Shown here piece after piece: positions 7,725-15,787 of a stretch of DNA of 20,646 bases. Made by a program: the position numbers and the translations under genes. The stretch comes from Porphyrobacter sp. (lineage in GTDB: Bacteria > Pseudomonadota > Alphaproteobacteria > Sphingomonadales > Sphingomonadaceae), in contig JAGKSZ010000100.1 of assembly GCA_018991295.1 (NCBI GenBank), forward strand, positions 1 through 20,646, in the 5' to 3' direction. Under the pieces are notes generated by a model. That model saw only the letters and a list, made by a program, of their open reading frames with translations, was not told the DNA's origin and did not search any database. Position 1 is the first letter of the stretch. Every line of letters begins with the position of its first letter.

Positions 7725-8819
7725 ATGCGTGTCGGCGTGCCCACTGAAATCAAGAACAACGAATACCGTGTCGGCCTGACCCCGGCTGCGGTTGGCGAAC
7801 TGACCCGTGCCGGGCACGAAGTGGTGGTGCAGGCGGGTGCGGGGCTGGGGGTCGATTTCCTCGATGCAGCCTACGTGGCCGCTGGCGCACGCATTCTGCC
7901 CGATGCGGCCAGCGTGTTCGATGCCGCGCAGATGATCGTCAAGGTCAAGGAGCCGCAGCCGGGCGAGGTGGCGATGCTGCGCGAAGACCACCTGCTGTTC
8001 ACCTATCTCCATCTTGCCGCCGACAAGCCGCAGGCCGAAGGGCTGATGGCATCGGGCGCGACCTGCATTGCCTATGAGACGGTCACCGCGCCCGATGGCT
8101 CGCTCCCGCTGCTAAAGCCCATGTCCGAAGTCGCCGGCCGGATGAGCGTGCAGTGCGGCGCGCATTACCTTGAAAAGCATCAGGGCGGACGCGGGGTGTT
8201 GCTGGGCGGGGTGCCGGGCGTGGAGCCGGGCAAGGTGGTGATCCTGGGCGGGGGCGTTGCGGGCGTCAACGCGGCGCAGATGGCCGTGGGCCTGCGCGCC
8301 GATGTGACGATCTTCGATATCTCCAATCGCCGCCTCGCCGAGCTTGACGCGCAGTTCGGCAATCGGATCAGGACGGCCTTCTCCTCCAGCGCCGCGATTG
8401 CCGAAGCGGTGGCGGGCGCAGACCTCGTGATCGGCGCGGTGCTGGTCCCCGGTGCCGCCGCGCCTCGCCTAGTCACCCGCGCCATGATCGCTTCGATGCG
8501 CCCCGGCGCGGTGGTGGTCGACATCGCCATCGATCAGGGCGGCTGCTTTGAAACCAGCCACGCCACCACCCACGAAGACCCGGTGTTTGTGGTGGACGGG
8601 GTGATCCATTACTGCGTCGCCAATATGCCCGGCGCGGTTGCGCGCACATCCACCATCGCGCTCGGCAATGCGACGCTGCCTTTCGTGCTGAAGCTGGCGA
8701 ACATGGGGGCGCAAGGCGCGGTGGCGGCCGATCCGCACCTTGCCGCAGGGCTGAATGTGGCAGGTGGCAGGATCACGCACCCTGCCGTGGCTGAGGCGCT
8801 GGCCCTGCCGCTCGGCTGA
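7725..8819 (+). CDS. ald: Alanine dehydrogenase
   Basis: NAD-dependent L-alanine dehydrogenase (L-alanine + NAD+ to pyruvate + ammonium + NADH), a cytosolic enzyme. At 364 aa it is close to the usual 370. It shows the N-terminal MRVGVPTEIKNNEYRVGLTP (1-20; substrate Arg15), VKVKEP (72-77; Lys75), FTYLHLAAD with catalytic His96, the dinucleotide-binding VVILGGGVAGVNAA (171-184), and VVVDIAIDQGGCFETS with catalytic Asp270. These positions agree with those known for the mycobacterial enzyme. The start is the ATG at 7725, preceded by GGAGAGA. A longer frame to 7647 lacks family similarity. It diverges from an Lrp-family gene that probably regulates it. Confidence 0.97.
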   Translation: MRVGVPTEIKNNEYRVGLTPAAVGELTRAGHEVVVQAGAGLGVDFLDAAYVAAGARILPDAASVFDAAQMIVKVKEPQPGEVAMLREDHLLFTYLHLAADKPQAEGLMASGATCIAYETVTAPDGSLPLLKPMSEVAGRMSVQCGAHYLEKHQGGRGVLLGGVPGVEPGKVVILGGGVAGVNAAQMAVGLRADVTIFDISNRRLAELDAQFGNRIRTAFSSSAAIAEAVAGADLVIGAVLVPGAAAPRLVTRAMIASMRPGAVVVDIAIDQGGCFETSHATTHEDPVFVVDGVIHYCVANMPGAVARTSTIALGNATLPFVLKLANMGAQGAVAADPHLAAGLNVAGGRITHPAVAEALALPLG

Positions 8820-8842
8820 ACGGCGCACAGGGATCGACGAAA

Positions 8843-8882
8843 GGGGGTTCATCCCCCGTCCCGTGCCCGCTACCCAACGGGC
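8843..8882 (+). terminator. Short hairpins after ald
   Basis: Two small stems follow the ald stop: GGGGG-TTCAT-CCCCC (8843-8857) and GCCCG-N8-CGGGC (8865-8882). Neither is followed by a T-run. They could end the ald transcript or lie in the leader of the DUF885 gene. Confidence 0.25.
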
Positions 8883-8914
8883 AAGCCGCCGTGCGGCGCA
8901 AAAGGGACACATCG

Positions 8915-10747
8915 ATGACGCACAAGCTGACCTTCAGCCTCGCCGCGGCGCTTGCCGCAGCGACACTTCCTGCCGGGGCCGCGCTGGCCCAGACGCCCGC
9001 CGCTGCGACCGCGCAAAGCGAGGACGCGCGCCTCACCGCCTTCCTCGATGCCGAATTTGCCGCCTATGTGAAAACCCAGCCGCAGCTCGCTACCCGGCTC
9101 GGGATCAAGGAGGGCGGCGACAAGTGGAACGACAATTCCGATGCCGGTGCCCGCGCCGAAGTGGAATGGCGCAAGGCCAGCGTTGCACGCATGAAGGCGC
9201 AGTTCGACCGCGCGAAGCTCTCGCCCGAAGCGCAGGTCAATTACGATATCTGGGCGCTGGAGGCGGACCGCGCCGAACAGGGTTTTGCCAACCGTATCTA
9301 CCGCCCGCCGTTCTATTCGCGGCTCTATTCGGCGCACAGCCAGCTGCCCGACTTCCTCATCAACACCCACACCGTCGCCGACGCGACCGATCTCGCGAAT
9401 TACATCGCCCGCCTGCGCGCGATGCCCGCCGTACTCGACCCCGCGACCGCGCGCACCAGGGCGAGCCAGGCCGCCGGCATCAACCCGCCCCGCTTCCAGA
9501 TCGAGACGATCATTGCGGGCAGCCGCAGCCTGACCTCGGGCGCCCCCTATGGAGACGGGCCGGATTCCGCCTTGTGGGCCGACGTGAAGGCCAAGACCGC
9601 CGCGCTCGTCGCAGGGAACAAGCTCGCGCAACCGGAGGCCGACAAGCTGCTCGGCGAGGCACGCGAGGCGATCCTTGCGCTGGCGCCGGCCTATCAGCGG
9701 GTGATCGCATGGGCCGAGCAGAGCCTGCCGACCGCACCGGGCGGCAAGGTCGGCGCGCTCACCCTGCCGGGCGGCGAGGCCTATTACGCCGCCGAGCTCA
9801 AGCTCAATACCACGACCGACCTGACCGCGGCCGAGATCCACGCGATCGGCCGCAGCGAAGTCGCGCGGATCGAAGCGGAGCAGGATGCGCTGGCAAGACA
9901 GGCCGGACTTCCCGATCGCCATGCCTTCTATGCCGAACGGGCCAAGCTCTATCCGCCGCGCCAGTTCGACGATGCGGCGCGCAAGGAGTATCTCGATACC
10001 GCCAATGCCTTCGTGGCACATACCCGCTCGCTGCTGGCACCCTGGTTCGGCACGCTCCCGGCCTACGGCATCGAGGTCGTGCGCGAACCCGCTTTCTCGG
10101 AAGTCGCGGGCGGCGCAGCCCATGCTTCCGCCCCGAGCCCGGATGGCAAGCGCCCGGCGCGGACCTATGTGCACCTCGTCGGCACCGTGCCCGACCCGGC
10201 GGCGATGTACACGCTGATGTGCCACGAAGCGGTGCCCGGCCATAACATGCAGGGCGACATCCAGGTGCGCCAGCAGGGCGGTCCGAAGTTCCGTGCGGTC
10301 ACCGGCTATGTCGCCTTCGGCGAAGGCTGGGCGCTCTATGCCGAAGCGCTGTGCAAGGAGATGAACGCCTTCCCCGATATCGCGGCCGATTTCATGCGGC
10401 TGGACGCCGAACTGTTCCGCGCCGCGCGTCTGGTGGTCGATACCGGCCTGCACGCGATGGGCTGGACCGAGGATGAGGCGGTCACTTACATGAACGCCAC
10501 CGGCCGCCAGCCGATCGAGCGTTCGCGCTCCGAAGTGCGGCGCTACATCACGCTGCCGGGTCAGGCGACGGGTTACAAGATCGGGATGCTCAAGATCATG
10601 GAACTGCGCGCACGTGCGCAAAGCACGCTGGGCGCGAAGTTCGACATCAAGGGCTTCCACGACCTGCTGATCGCCAGCGGATCGCAGCCGCTCTCGATCC
10701 TTGAACGCCGCGTCGATGAATGGATCGCGGTCCGGGCGGCATTGTAA
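8915..10747 (+). CDS. DUF885 family exported metallopeptidase-like protein
   Basis: A 610-aa protein with a Sec signal peptide (MTHKLTFSLAAALAAATLP, cleavage near ALAQ, residue 26). The rest is a single DUF885 domain, a mostly helical family resembling zinc metallopeptidases. The family signature LMCHEAVPGHNMQGD places HExxPGH at about 437-443, and FGEGWALYAE gives the probable third metal ligand, Glu near 470. Later blocks such as RRYITLPGQATGYKIGMLKI (about 537-556) are also typical. The start is the ATG at 8915, with AAAGGGA at proper distance. A GTG at 8891 would disrupt the signal peptide. It is flanked by hairpins and so probably monocistronic. Peptidase activity and substrate are inferred from family motifs. 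Confidence 0.9.
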   Translation: MTHKLTFSLAAALAAATLPAGAALAQTPAAATAQSEDARLTAFLDAEFAAYVKTQPQLATRLGIKEGGDKWNDNSDAGARAEVEWRKASVARMKAQFDRAKLSPEAQVNYDIWALEADRAEQGFANRIYRPPFYSRLYSAHSQLPDFLINTHTVADATDLANYIARLRAMPAVLDPATARTRASQAAGINPPRFQIETIIAGSRSLTSGAPYGDGPDSALWADVKAKTAALVAGNKLAQPEADKLLGEAREAILALAPAYQRVIAWAEQSLPTAPGGKVGALTLPGGEAYYAAELKLNTTTDLTAAEIHAIGRSEVARIEAEQDALARQAGLPDRHAFYAERAKLYPPRQFDDAARKEYLDTANAFVAHTRSLLAPWFGTLPAYGIEVVREPAFSEVAGGAAHASAPSPDGKRPARTYVHLVGTVPDPAAMYTLMCHEAVPGHNMQGDIQVRQQGGPKFRAVTGYVAFGEGWALYAEALCKEMNAFPDIAADFMRLDAELFRAARLVVDTGLHAMGWTEDEAVTYMNATGRQPIERSRSEVRRYITLPGQATGYKIGMLKIMELRARAQSTLGAKFDIKGFHDLLIASGSQPLSILERRVDEWIAVRAAL

Positions 10748-10775
10748 CCCAAGCCGACGCAATCCAGACCAACAA

Positions 10776-10803
10776 GGCCCGCCCCCTGCAAAGGGAGCGG
10801 GCC
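10776..10803 (+). terminator. Terminator hairpin after the DUF885 gene
   Basis: A 12-bp stem with one mismatch (GGCCCGCCCCCT / AGGGAGCGGGCC) and the stable loop GCAA lies 28 bases past the stop. No T-run follows, as is common in GC-rich alphaproteobacteria. Confidence 0.6.
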
Positions 10804-10906
10804 CTGATAGCGCACCCGGGAGGAGAAAGTTCGAAACGCCTCTTCGATATGCTAGCCAAACATCAGCTGCTGGCGACGATCGTTCATCATCGAAGAAGCT
10901 GCGCGC

Positions 10907-10946
10907 AGACGCGAAGGTTGCTGTCCCGGCAACTGCCCGTGCGTCT
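10907..10946 (+). promoter_or_regulatory. Nested inverted repeat upstream of the copper block
   Basis: An outer pair AGACGC/GCGTCT (10907-10912 and 10941-10946) encloses an inner pair GTTGC/GCAAC (10917-10921 and 10929-10933), about 46 bases before the DUF2946 gene. It could be a two-part RNA stem in the leader or an operator. The 245-base gap 10748-10992 also holds a distant repeat, TCTTCGAT (10841-10848) / ATCGAAGA (10889-10896). No CueR- or CsoR-type box was recognised. Confidence 0.3.
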
Positions 10947-10992
10947 TGCGTATCGTGACATGAACCCTTGCGATGGCTAAGGGGCAGCCGAA

Positions 10993-11406
10993 ATGATCCG
11001 TCTGCGCGCCCTGATCCGAGACCACGCCCGGCTGACGCTGGTGCTGCTGGTACTCGCATTGGCGGTCAAGGCGGCGGTGCCGGCAGGCTTCATGCTCTCG
11101 GCGGGTGGCGACCGTTTTCTGACGGTGACTATCTGCTCGGATGCGAGCGGGACGCCCAAGCAGATGCAGATCGCCATACCGGGCAAGCAGGACAGCGGTG
11201 GCGATCATTCCGATGCGGGCACCAAGGCGACCCACTGCGCCTTCTCCGGCCTCGGCCATTCCGCGCTCGGCGGCACCGATCCACTGCTGCTGGCAGCCGC
11301 ACTGGCCTTCATCCTCCTGATCGGCTTCGCGTCGCTGCCCGCGCTGCCTGCGCGCGACACTCCTTTCCTGCGCCCGCAATTGCGCGGACCTCCGGCGACA
11401 CTCTGA
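10993..11406 (+). CDS. DUF2946 family protein
   Basis: A 137-aa small protein with an N-terminal hydrophobic segment (LTLVLLVLALAVKAAVPAGF, about 14-33), a periplasmic-type loop and a second hydrophobic segment (LLLAAALAFILLIGFASLP, about 97-115). Family marks are KAAVPAGFML, TVTICSD and HCAFSGLGH, giving two cysteines and several histidines that might bind metal. DUF2946 genes often sit beside copper genes and TonB receptors, as here. Its molecular role is not established. The start is the ATG at 10993, with AAGGGG about 10 bases upstream. It leads the copper block, although a hairpin separates it from the next gene. Confidence 0.8.
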   Translation: MIRLRALIRDHARLTLVLLVLALAVKAAVPAGFMLSAGGDRFLTVTICSDASGTPKQMQIAIPGKQDSGGDHSDAGTKATHCAFSGLGHSALGGTDPLLLAAALAFILLIGFASLPALPARDTPFLRPQLRGPPATL

Positions 11407-11429
11407 CACACTGAACCCCCTGTGTCGGT

Positions 11430-11467
11430 AAGCCCGCCGCGCGCCCTGATCCGGCGGCGCGGGCTTT
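11430..11467 (+). terminator. Hairpin between the DUF2946 and PCu(A)C genes
   Basis: AAGCCCGC (11430-11437) pairs with GCGGGCTT (11459-11466), with a further GC-rich inner stem and then TTTCGG. It could be a terminator or a partial attenuator that sets different expression of DUF2946 and the downstream copper genes. Confidence 0.4.
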
Positions 11468-11482
11468 CGGAGTATCATTCCC

Positions 11483-11614
11483 ATGAATGCCATAACGCAC
11501 TGCCCCGCCGGGCAGCCGCAAGCGGATAGAGCCGCTGCGCCTCGCGCCGTGCTCGTGAACCTGTCCGAGCACGCGCGCCGCAATCCCCCGTCATCCAAGG
11601 AGCCATCATCATGA
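11483..11614 (+). CDS. Possible 43-aa leader ORF before the PCu(A)C gene
   Basis: An ATG at 11483 opens a 43-codon frame whose TGA (11612-11614) overlaps the next start (ATGA at 11611). The peptide begins MNAITHCPAG and has one Cys and two His. There is no homology that I recognise and no strong Shine-Dalgarno, so it may be only leader sequence. The ATGA junction is the sole argument for translation. Confidence 0.2.
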   Translation: MNAITHCPAGQPQADRAAAPRAVLVNLSEHARRNPPSSKEPSS

Positions 11615-12129
11615 TCCGCACCACTCTTGTCGCCGCCCTGCTGGGTACCACCATCGCGCTCGCCGCCTGCAATCAGGCCCCTGAAAATCCCGCAGCCACT
11701 AAAAGCGCCGCCACTATCGTCGCCATCGCCCACCCGTGGTCGCGCGAGACGGCTGAGGGCCAGAACGCGGGCGGCGCTTTCATGACGATCGCCAACACCG
11801 GCACCGCCGCCGATCGCCTGACCGGCGGCAGCAGCCCGGTCGCAGGACGGGTCGAGATCCATACCGTGACCATGGAGAACGACGTGATGCGCATGCGCCA
11901 GCTTGAAGACGGGCTGGAAGTGCCCGCAGGCGGCGAAGTGACGCTCAAGCCCGGCAGCTTCCATGTGATGCTGATGGACCTGAAACAGCCGCTGAAGGCC
12001 GGGGACAAGGTGCCGCTCACCCTGACGTTCAAGGGCGCGGGGCCGATCGAAACCGAGCTCGAAGTGCGGCCCGCAGGCGCAATAGCGCCCAGCATGGGCC
12101 ATGGCGGGGCGGAGAAGCCCCATGGCTGA
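11611..12129 (+). CDS. PCu(A)C copper chaperone lipoprotein
   Basis: A 172-aa periplasmic copper(I) chaperone. Residues 1-20 are a lipoprotein signal ending in lipobox LAAC (Cys20), so it should be membrane-anchored, unlike many soluble family members. The single PCu(A)C domain (about 35-155) carries the copper motif: His84 and Met88/Met95 in VEIHTVTMENDVMRMRQ, and His118-x-Met120 in FHVMLMDL. The C-terminal tail MGHGGAEKPHG adds more His and Met. Known of the family: it delivers Cu(I) to the CuA centre of cytochrome oxidase together with SCO proteins. It overlaps the SCO1 gene by 8 bases, which supports joint expression. The start is the ATG at 11611, with AAGGAG about 8 bases before it. Confidence 0.92.
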   Translation: MIRTTLVAALLGTTIALAACNQAPENPAATKSAATIVAIAHPWSRETAEGQNAGGAFMTIANTGTAADRLTGGSSPVAGRVEIHTVTMENDVMRMRQLEDGLEVPAGGEVTLKPGSFHVMLMDLKQPLKAGDKVPLTLTFKGAGPIETELEVRPAGAIAPSMGHGGAEKPHG

Positions 12130-12781
12130 TCCCGTCCCCGAACTGGAGAACGACCCCGCGCCCGGGCGGCAGGCCGCGGGGCTCAAGACGCTGCGCCTTG
12201 CCCTGTGGGGGGTGGCGGCGCTGGTGGTTGGCATCGGCCTTGTTGCCATGCTCGCCCCCGGCCGCACGGCGCAGCAACCGGAGCAGGCTTCCTATGCCGA
12301 CCTGATCGGAGGGCCCTTCGCGCTGACCGCGCCCGATGGCTCGCGGGTTACCGACCAGACCCTCAGGGGCAAGCCCTTCGCGATCTTCTTCGGTTTCACC
12401 CGTTGCCCGGATGTCTGCCCGACCACGCTGTCGCGCATGGCAAGCTTGCGCAAGCAGCTTGGGGCCGATGGCGACAAGTTCCGGATCGTCTTCGTGTCGG
12501 TCGATCCCGGCTACGACAGCCCGGAAGATATCGGCCGTTTTGTCGAACTGTTCGGGACGCCGATCCTTGGCCTCACCGGCAGTGATGCCGAAGTGAACGC
12601 CGCGGTCAAAGCCTACCGCGCCTTCTACGAAAAGGTGCCGACCAACGGGGGCGCGGACTACACCATTGATCACACCGCCAGCGTCTACCTGATGGACGCC
12701 GAGGGCCGCCTCCAGTCGATCATCGCCTACGACGAAACCGACGCAAATGCCCTCGCCAAGCTCAAACGCCTGGTGAGCTGA
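12122..12781 (+). CDS. SCO1/SenC family copper-binding protein
   Basis: A 219-aa membrane-anchored thioredoxin-fold protein for cytochrome c oxidase copper-centre assembly. One N-terminal transmembrane segment (about 24-45, LRLALWGVAALVVGIGLVAML) precedes a periplasmic domain. The copper ligands are intact: Cys95 and Cys99 in FTRCPDVCPTT, and His184 in YTIDHTASVYL. FVSVDPGYDSPE (124-135) is also typical. The start is the ATG at 12122, inside the end of the PCu(A)C gene. An in-frame ATG seven codons earlier is less likely because GGAG sits correctly before 12122. It follows the chaperone in the same operon and precedes a copper-type TonB receptor by 30 bases. Confidence 0.95.
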   Translation: MADPVPELENDPAPGRQAAGLKTLRLALWGVAALVVGIGLVAMLAPGRTAQQPEQASYADLIGGPFALTAPDGSRVTDQTLRGKPFAIFFGFTRCPDVCPTTLSRMASLRKQLGADGDKFRIVFVSVDPGYDSPEDIGRFVELFGTPILGLTGSDAEVNAAVKAYRAFYEKVPTNGGADYTIDHTASVYLMDAEGRLQSIIAYDETDANALAKLKRLVS

Positions 12782-12811
12782 CCCTCATTTCCCCAACAGG
12801 ACCGATCAACC

Positions 12812-14932
12812 ATGACCATCTTCCGTTTGCTGCGAACCGGGCTGCTCGCCGGGTGCGCTCTTTCCATCACCTGCCCCGCGCTGGCCGAACAGGCGAGTGC
12901 GCCCGAACTCCAAGAAGAGCGGCTGACCGACACCATCATCGTCACCGCCCGGCGGCAGGACACCATCGCCAGGGATGCCGTGGCCGCGCCGCGCCAGATC
13001 GCGCTCCCCGCCGATGCCGCCGCGATTGCCGCGCGGGTGGCCGGGGCCGACATCTTCGGCAATGGCGCGCTCTCGGGCCAGCTCTCCTATCGCGGCCTTG
13101 CTGGCGAGCGCGTGCTGGGCCGCGTCAACGGCCAGCGTTTTGCTACGGGCGGACCAAACGCAATGGACCCGCCGCTGCACTACGCCCAGTCCATTCTCGT
13201 CGAGCGTATCGACGTCGCCCGCGGTGTCGCCCCGGTGGCGGAAGGGCCATCGCTCGGCGGAGCGATCAATGCGCAGCTGTTGCAGGCGCAGTTCACCGAC
13301 AGCGCCAGCCTTACTCCGCAAATGCGCATGGCGAGCCAGTATCGCAGCGTTGATGACAGCTATGCCGTGGGCGGCCTCGCCGCTCTGGCGAACGAAGACT
13401 GGCGCTTCGGCCTGATCGCCAGCCGCGAACAAGGCGAGGATTACCGCTTCCCCGGCGGCACCGCGGTGGGCACTTCGTTCGCGCGCAACCTTTACGGCGT
13501 CCATGCAGGGTTCCAGACCGGCGCGGGCGAGCTGTTCGTCGAATATCGCCGCTCCGAGACTGACCCTTCGGGCAACCCGCCCTTCGCGCTCGACATGGTC
13601 TATTTCAACACCGACTTCGTGCAGGGCGGTTTCCGGGGGCAGATTGCAGAGGATGTCGGCCTGACGCTGCGGCTGGGCCATGTCGCGGTGCGGCATTTGA
13701 TGGATAACCAGACCCTGCGCCAACCCGCCGCCGCGCCCGCGCAGGCGCGCGCCAGTTTTGCCGATGCCGACACTATGACGGCAGAGGCAACGCTGCGCTT
13801 CGGCACCGGGCGCGCCTATCTTGAAGTCGGTGCAGATGCCGAGATCACCGATCGCTTCGTCACCATCACCAACCCCACGAACCCTGCGTTCTTCATCGAA
13901 TCCCAACCAGATGTGCGCGCCGAGCGCGTGGGGGCCTATCTGCAATGGCGCGGCAGTGTGGGCGCGGTGCAGTTCGAGATGGGCGGACGGATCGACCGGA
14001 CCGAGCAATCGGTCGGTATCCCGCAACTGGGGGCTGCGGTGCCGATGGGGCCACGCGGGCTGGCAGCGGCCTTCGTCGCCTCTAGGCGGCAGGCCGATGA
14101 CACCACCGTCGATGGGGCCGCGCGGGTATGGATCGAGGGCGGCGCCTTCGTCCCGCGCCTTACCCTGGCGCGCAAGACACGCGTGCCAAGCGTGCTGGAA
14201 CGCTTTGCCTGGCTGCCGACCGAGGCCAGCTTCGGCCTTGCCGACGGCAATATCTATGTCGGCAATCTGGCGCTGGAGCCCGAAGTCGCATGGATAGCCG
14301 AGGCCGGTTTCGATTGGGAAACCGACTGGCTGACCCTGCGCCCGACGCTGTTCTATCGCCGGGTGGATGGCTTCATTCAGGGCACACCCTTTGATGCCAC
14401 GCCGGGCGTGATCAACACCCCCGTCGAGATGGTGGCGAGCATGAGCGGCGATCCCACACCGCTGATGTTCCGCAACGCGGATGCCGAGCTGTATGGTGCG
14501 GACCTCGATTTCGTTGCCCGACCGCTCGCAAATCTTGAACTGGCGGGCACAGCCAGCTTCACCCGCGGCCAGCGAGGCGACATCGCCGACGATCTCTACC
14601 GTATCCCGCCCGCCAACCTCAGGCTCTCGGCCACCTGGGCCACCGGGGACCTGTCGCTGGGAGCTGAGCTGTTCGTTGCGGCCGAGCAGAACCGCGTGTC
14701 GCAGACCAATGGCGAGCTGGCGGGCGAAGGCTACGCCACGCTGGGTCTGTTTGCGCGCTACGAGGTCACCGATGCGCTCGCGCTCGAAGCCGGGATCGAG
14801 AACCTGCTGGACGAACGCTACGCCCCGCACCTTGCCGGACGCAGCCGGGTCGGCATGTCGGACGTGCCGCTGGGCGAGCGGCTGCCGGGCCCTGGCCGCG
14901 GTGTCTGGGCAAGGTTTACGGCGCAGTTCTGA
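12812..14932 (+). CDS. TonB-dependent receptor, copper type (OprC/NosA-like)
   Basis: A 706-aa outer-membrane receptor. The signal peptide runs to about residue 25 (ending CPALAE), then a TonB-box-like region DTIIVTARR (40-48). A plug domain follows (about 55-155) with GLAGERVLGRVNGQRF and PNAMDPPLHYAQS; the DPP run resembles the TonB-dependent copper receptor family. The beta-barrel ends with GIENLLDERYAPHL and a terminal Phe in ARFTAQF. At about 700 aa it has the usual length for copper receptors. It is the last gene after DUF2946, PCu(A)C and SCO1, which supports copper (or a copper complex) as substrate. The substrate is inferred; other metal chelates remain possible. It ends at a strong bidirectional hairpin. 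Confidence 0.88.
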   Translation: MTIFRLLRTGLLAGCALSITCPALAEQASAPELQEERLTDTIIVTARRQDTIARDAVAAPRQIALPADAAAIAARVAGADIFGNGALSGQLSYRGLAGERVLGRVNGQRFATGGPNAMDPPLHYAQSILVERIDVARGVAPVAEGPSLGGAINAQLLQAQFTDSASLTPQMRMASQYRSVDDSYAVGGLAALANEDWRFGLIASREQGEDYRFPGGTAVGTSFARNLYGVHAGFQTGAGELFVEYRRSETDPSGNPPFALDMVYFNTDFVQGGFRGQIAEDVGLTLRLGHVAVRHLMDNQTLRQPAAAPAQARASFADADTMTAEATLRFGTGRAYLEVGADAEITDRFVTITNPTNPAFFIESQPDVRAERVGAYLQWRGSVGAVQFEMGGRIDRTEQSVGIPQLGAAVPMGPRGLAAAFVASRRQADDTTVDGAARVWIEGGAFVPRLTLARKTRVPSVLERFAWLPTEASFGLADGNIYVGNLALEPEVAWIAEAGFDWETDWLTLRPTLFYRRVDGFIQGTPFDATPGVINTPVEMVASMSGDPTPLMFRNADAELYGADLDFVARPLANLELAGTASFTRGQRGDIADDLYRIPPANLRLSATWATGDLSLGAELFVAAEQNRVSQTNGELAGEGYATLGLFARYEVTDALALEAGIENLLDERYAPHLAGRSRVGMSDVPLGERLPGPGRGVWARFTAQF

Positions 14933-14951
14933 AGTGGCCGCGGCCGCCTTG

Positions 14952-14989
14952 CGGGCTTCCCTGTGCGCTCCGGCTTTCAGGGAAGCCCG
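14952..14989. terminator. Bidirectional terminator hairpin
   Basis: A perfect 12-bp stem (CGGGCTTCCCTG / CAGGGAAGCCCG) with a 14-base loop lies between the convergent TonB-receptor and DUF2490 genes (stops at 14932 and 14994). It probably ends both transcripts. Confidence 0.75.
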
Positions 14990-14993
14990 AAGG

Positions 14994-15737
14994 CTAGAAC
15001 TGGTAGGACAGCGTCATGTTGAGGACGTGATCGTGGCGGTCCTGTCCGGGGCGAAAGACAATCTGATCGAGGTAGGCCGGCTCGATTATCAGGCCTTTGG
15101 TGATCGGGATATCGACACCGATCAAATTTCGCCAGCGGTCCAGCCCTTCGCGTGGGCCCCAATCGGCATTGTTGAAGTTGTAGAAGGCCTCGGTCCAAAC
15201 GACGAGGTTGGGATCACCTTTGTCGCCAAGCGGGATCTGCGCGCGCAGTTGCTGGCGAAACCGCAGCGAGAGATCTTCGGCACCTTCGACCATCCGTTCT
15301 TCCAGACGCGTGCGGGCCGTGATCGAGACATCGCCGATCTTGCCCACCGGATAGATGACATGCTGATAAATCCGGTGTTCGTCTGTAGCCGGGCGATCCA
15401 CGGGATCGGTGCGGACATACATGTAACCGAGAAAGACGGTGATCTTCTTGCTGACCTTGTAACCGATCGACGGGCTCAATTGAAATTGCCCCAACCGGCT
15501 CGCGTCATTGGTCAGGCGCGGCTGCATATCGGCCTGCACCACGATATCTTCAGCGACGTGCCCTTGCGCGATAAGCAGTGTCCATTGCTGGACATCGTGA
15601 TCCCGTGCGAAGGCGGGGACGGCAAAGGCCAGTCCGGCAACGACGCATCCGGCCATTTGCCCCACAAGGCGACAGGTTTTTCCGGCGCCAAGCAGTCCGA
15701 ACACGGCAATACGGTGCTCGTTTGATCGATATGCCAT
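14994..15737 (-). CDS. DUF2490 family outer-membrane-like protein
   Basis: A 247-aa protein with a long basic N-terminus and a hydrophobic export segment (CVVAGLAFAVPAFA, cleavage near residue 44). The rest looks like a small beta-barrel: alternating strands such as QWTLLIAQGHV, ITVFLGYMYV and LIIEPAYLDQIVF, and a C-terminal aromatic end LSYQF. This matches DUF2490. The start is set at the ATG at 15737, preceded by AAGGAC. An in-frame ATG 28 codons later would also give a signal peptide. It lies 50 bases downstream of the ArsR gene on the same strand and may be read with it. Its role is unknown; nothing in it points specifically to sulfur or copper. Confidence 0.8.
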   Translation of the reverse strand: MAYRSNEHRIAVFGLLGAGKTCRLVGQMAGCVVAGLAFAVPAFARDHDVQQWTLLIAQGHVAEDIVVQADMQPRLTNDASRLGQFQLSPSIGYKVSKKITVFLGYMYVRTDPVDRPATDEHRIYQHVIYPVGKIGDVSITARTRLEERMVEGAEDLSLRFRQQLRAQIPLGDKGDPNLVVWTEAFYNFNNADWGPREGLDRWRNLIGVDIPITKGLIIEPAYLDQIVFRPGQDRHDHVLNMTLSYQF

Positions 15738-15787
15738 CCTTTGTCCTTGTGCGCACGCCGCCGGCCTGGCGCCGATCAAGCGGAAAG

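Noticed and set aside
8870..11059. 729-codon open frame on the minus strand opposite the DUF885 and DUF2946 genes
   Set aside because: It spans two well-supported plus-strand genes and the gap between them, has an Arg/Gly/His-rich composition and no recognisable domain. Long antisense frames are expected at this G+C.
12806..14830. 674-codon open frame on the minus strand opposite the TonB receptor
   Set aside because: Mirror frame of a gene with clear receptor motifs; no domain, no ribosome-binding site, biased composition.
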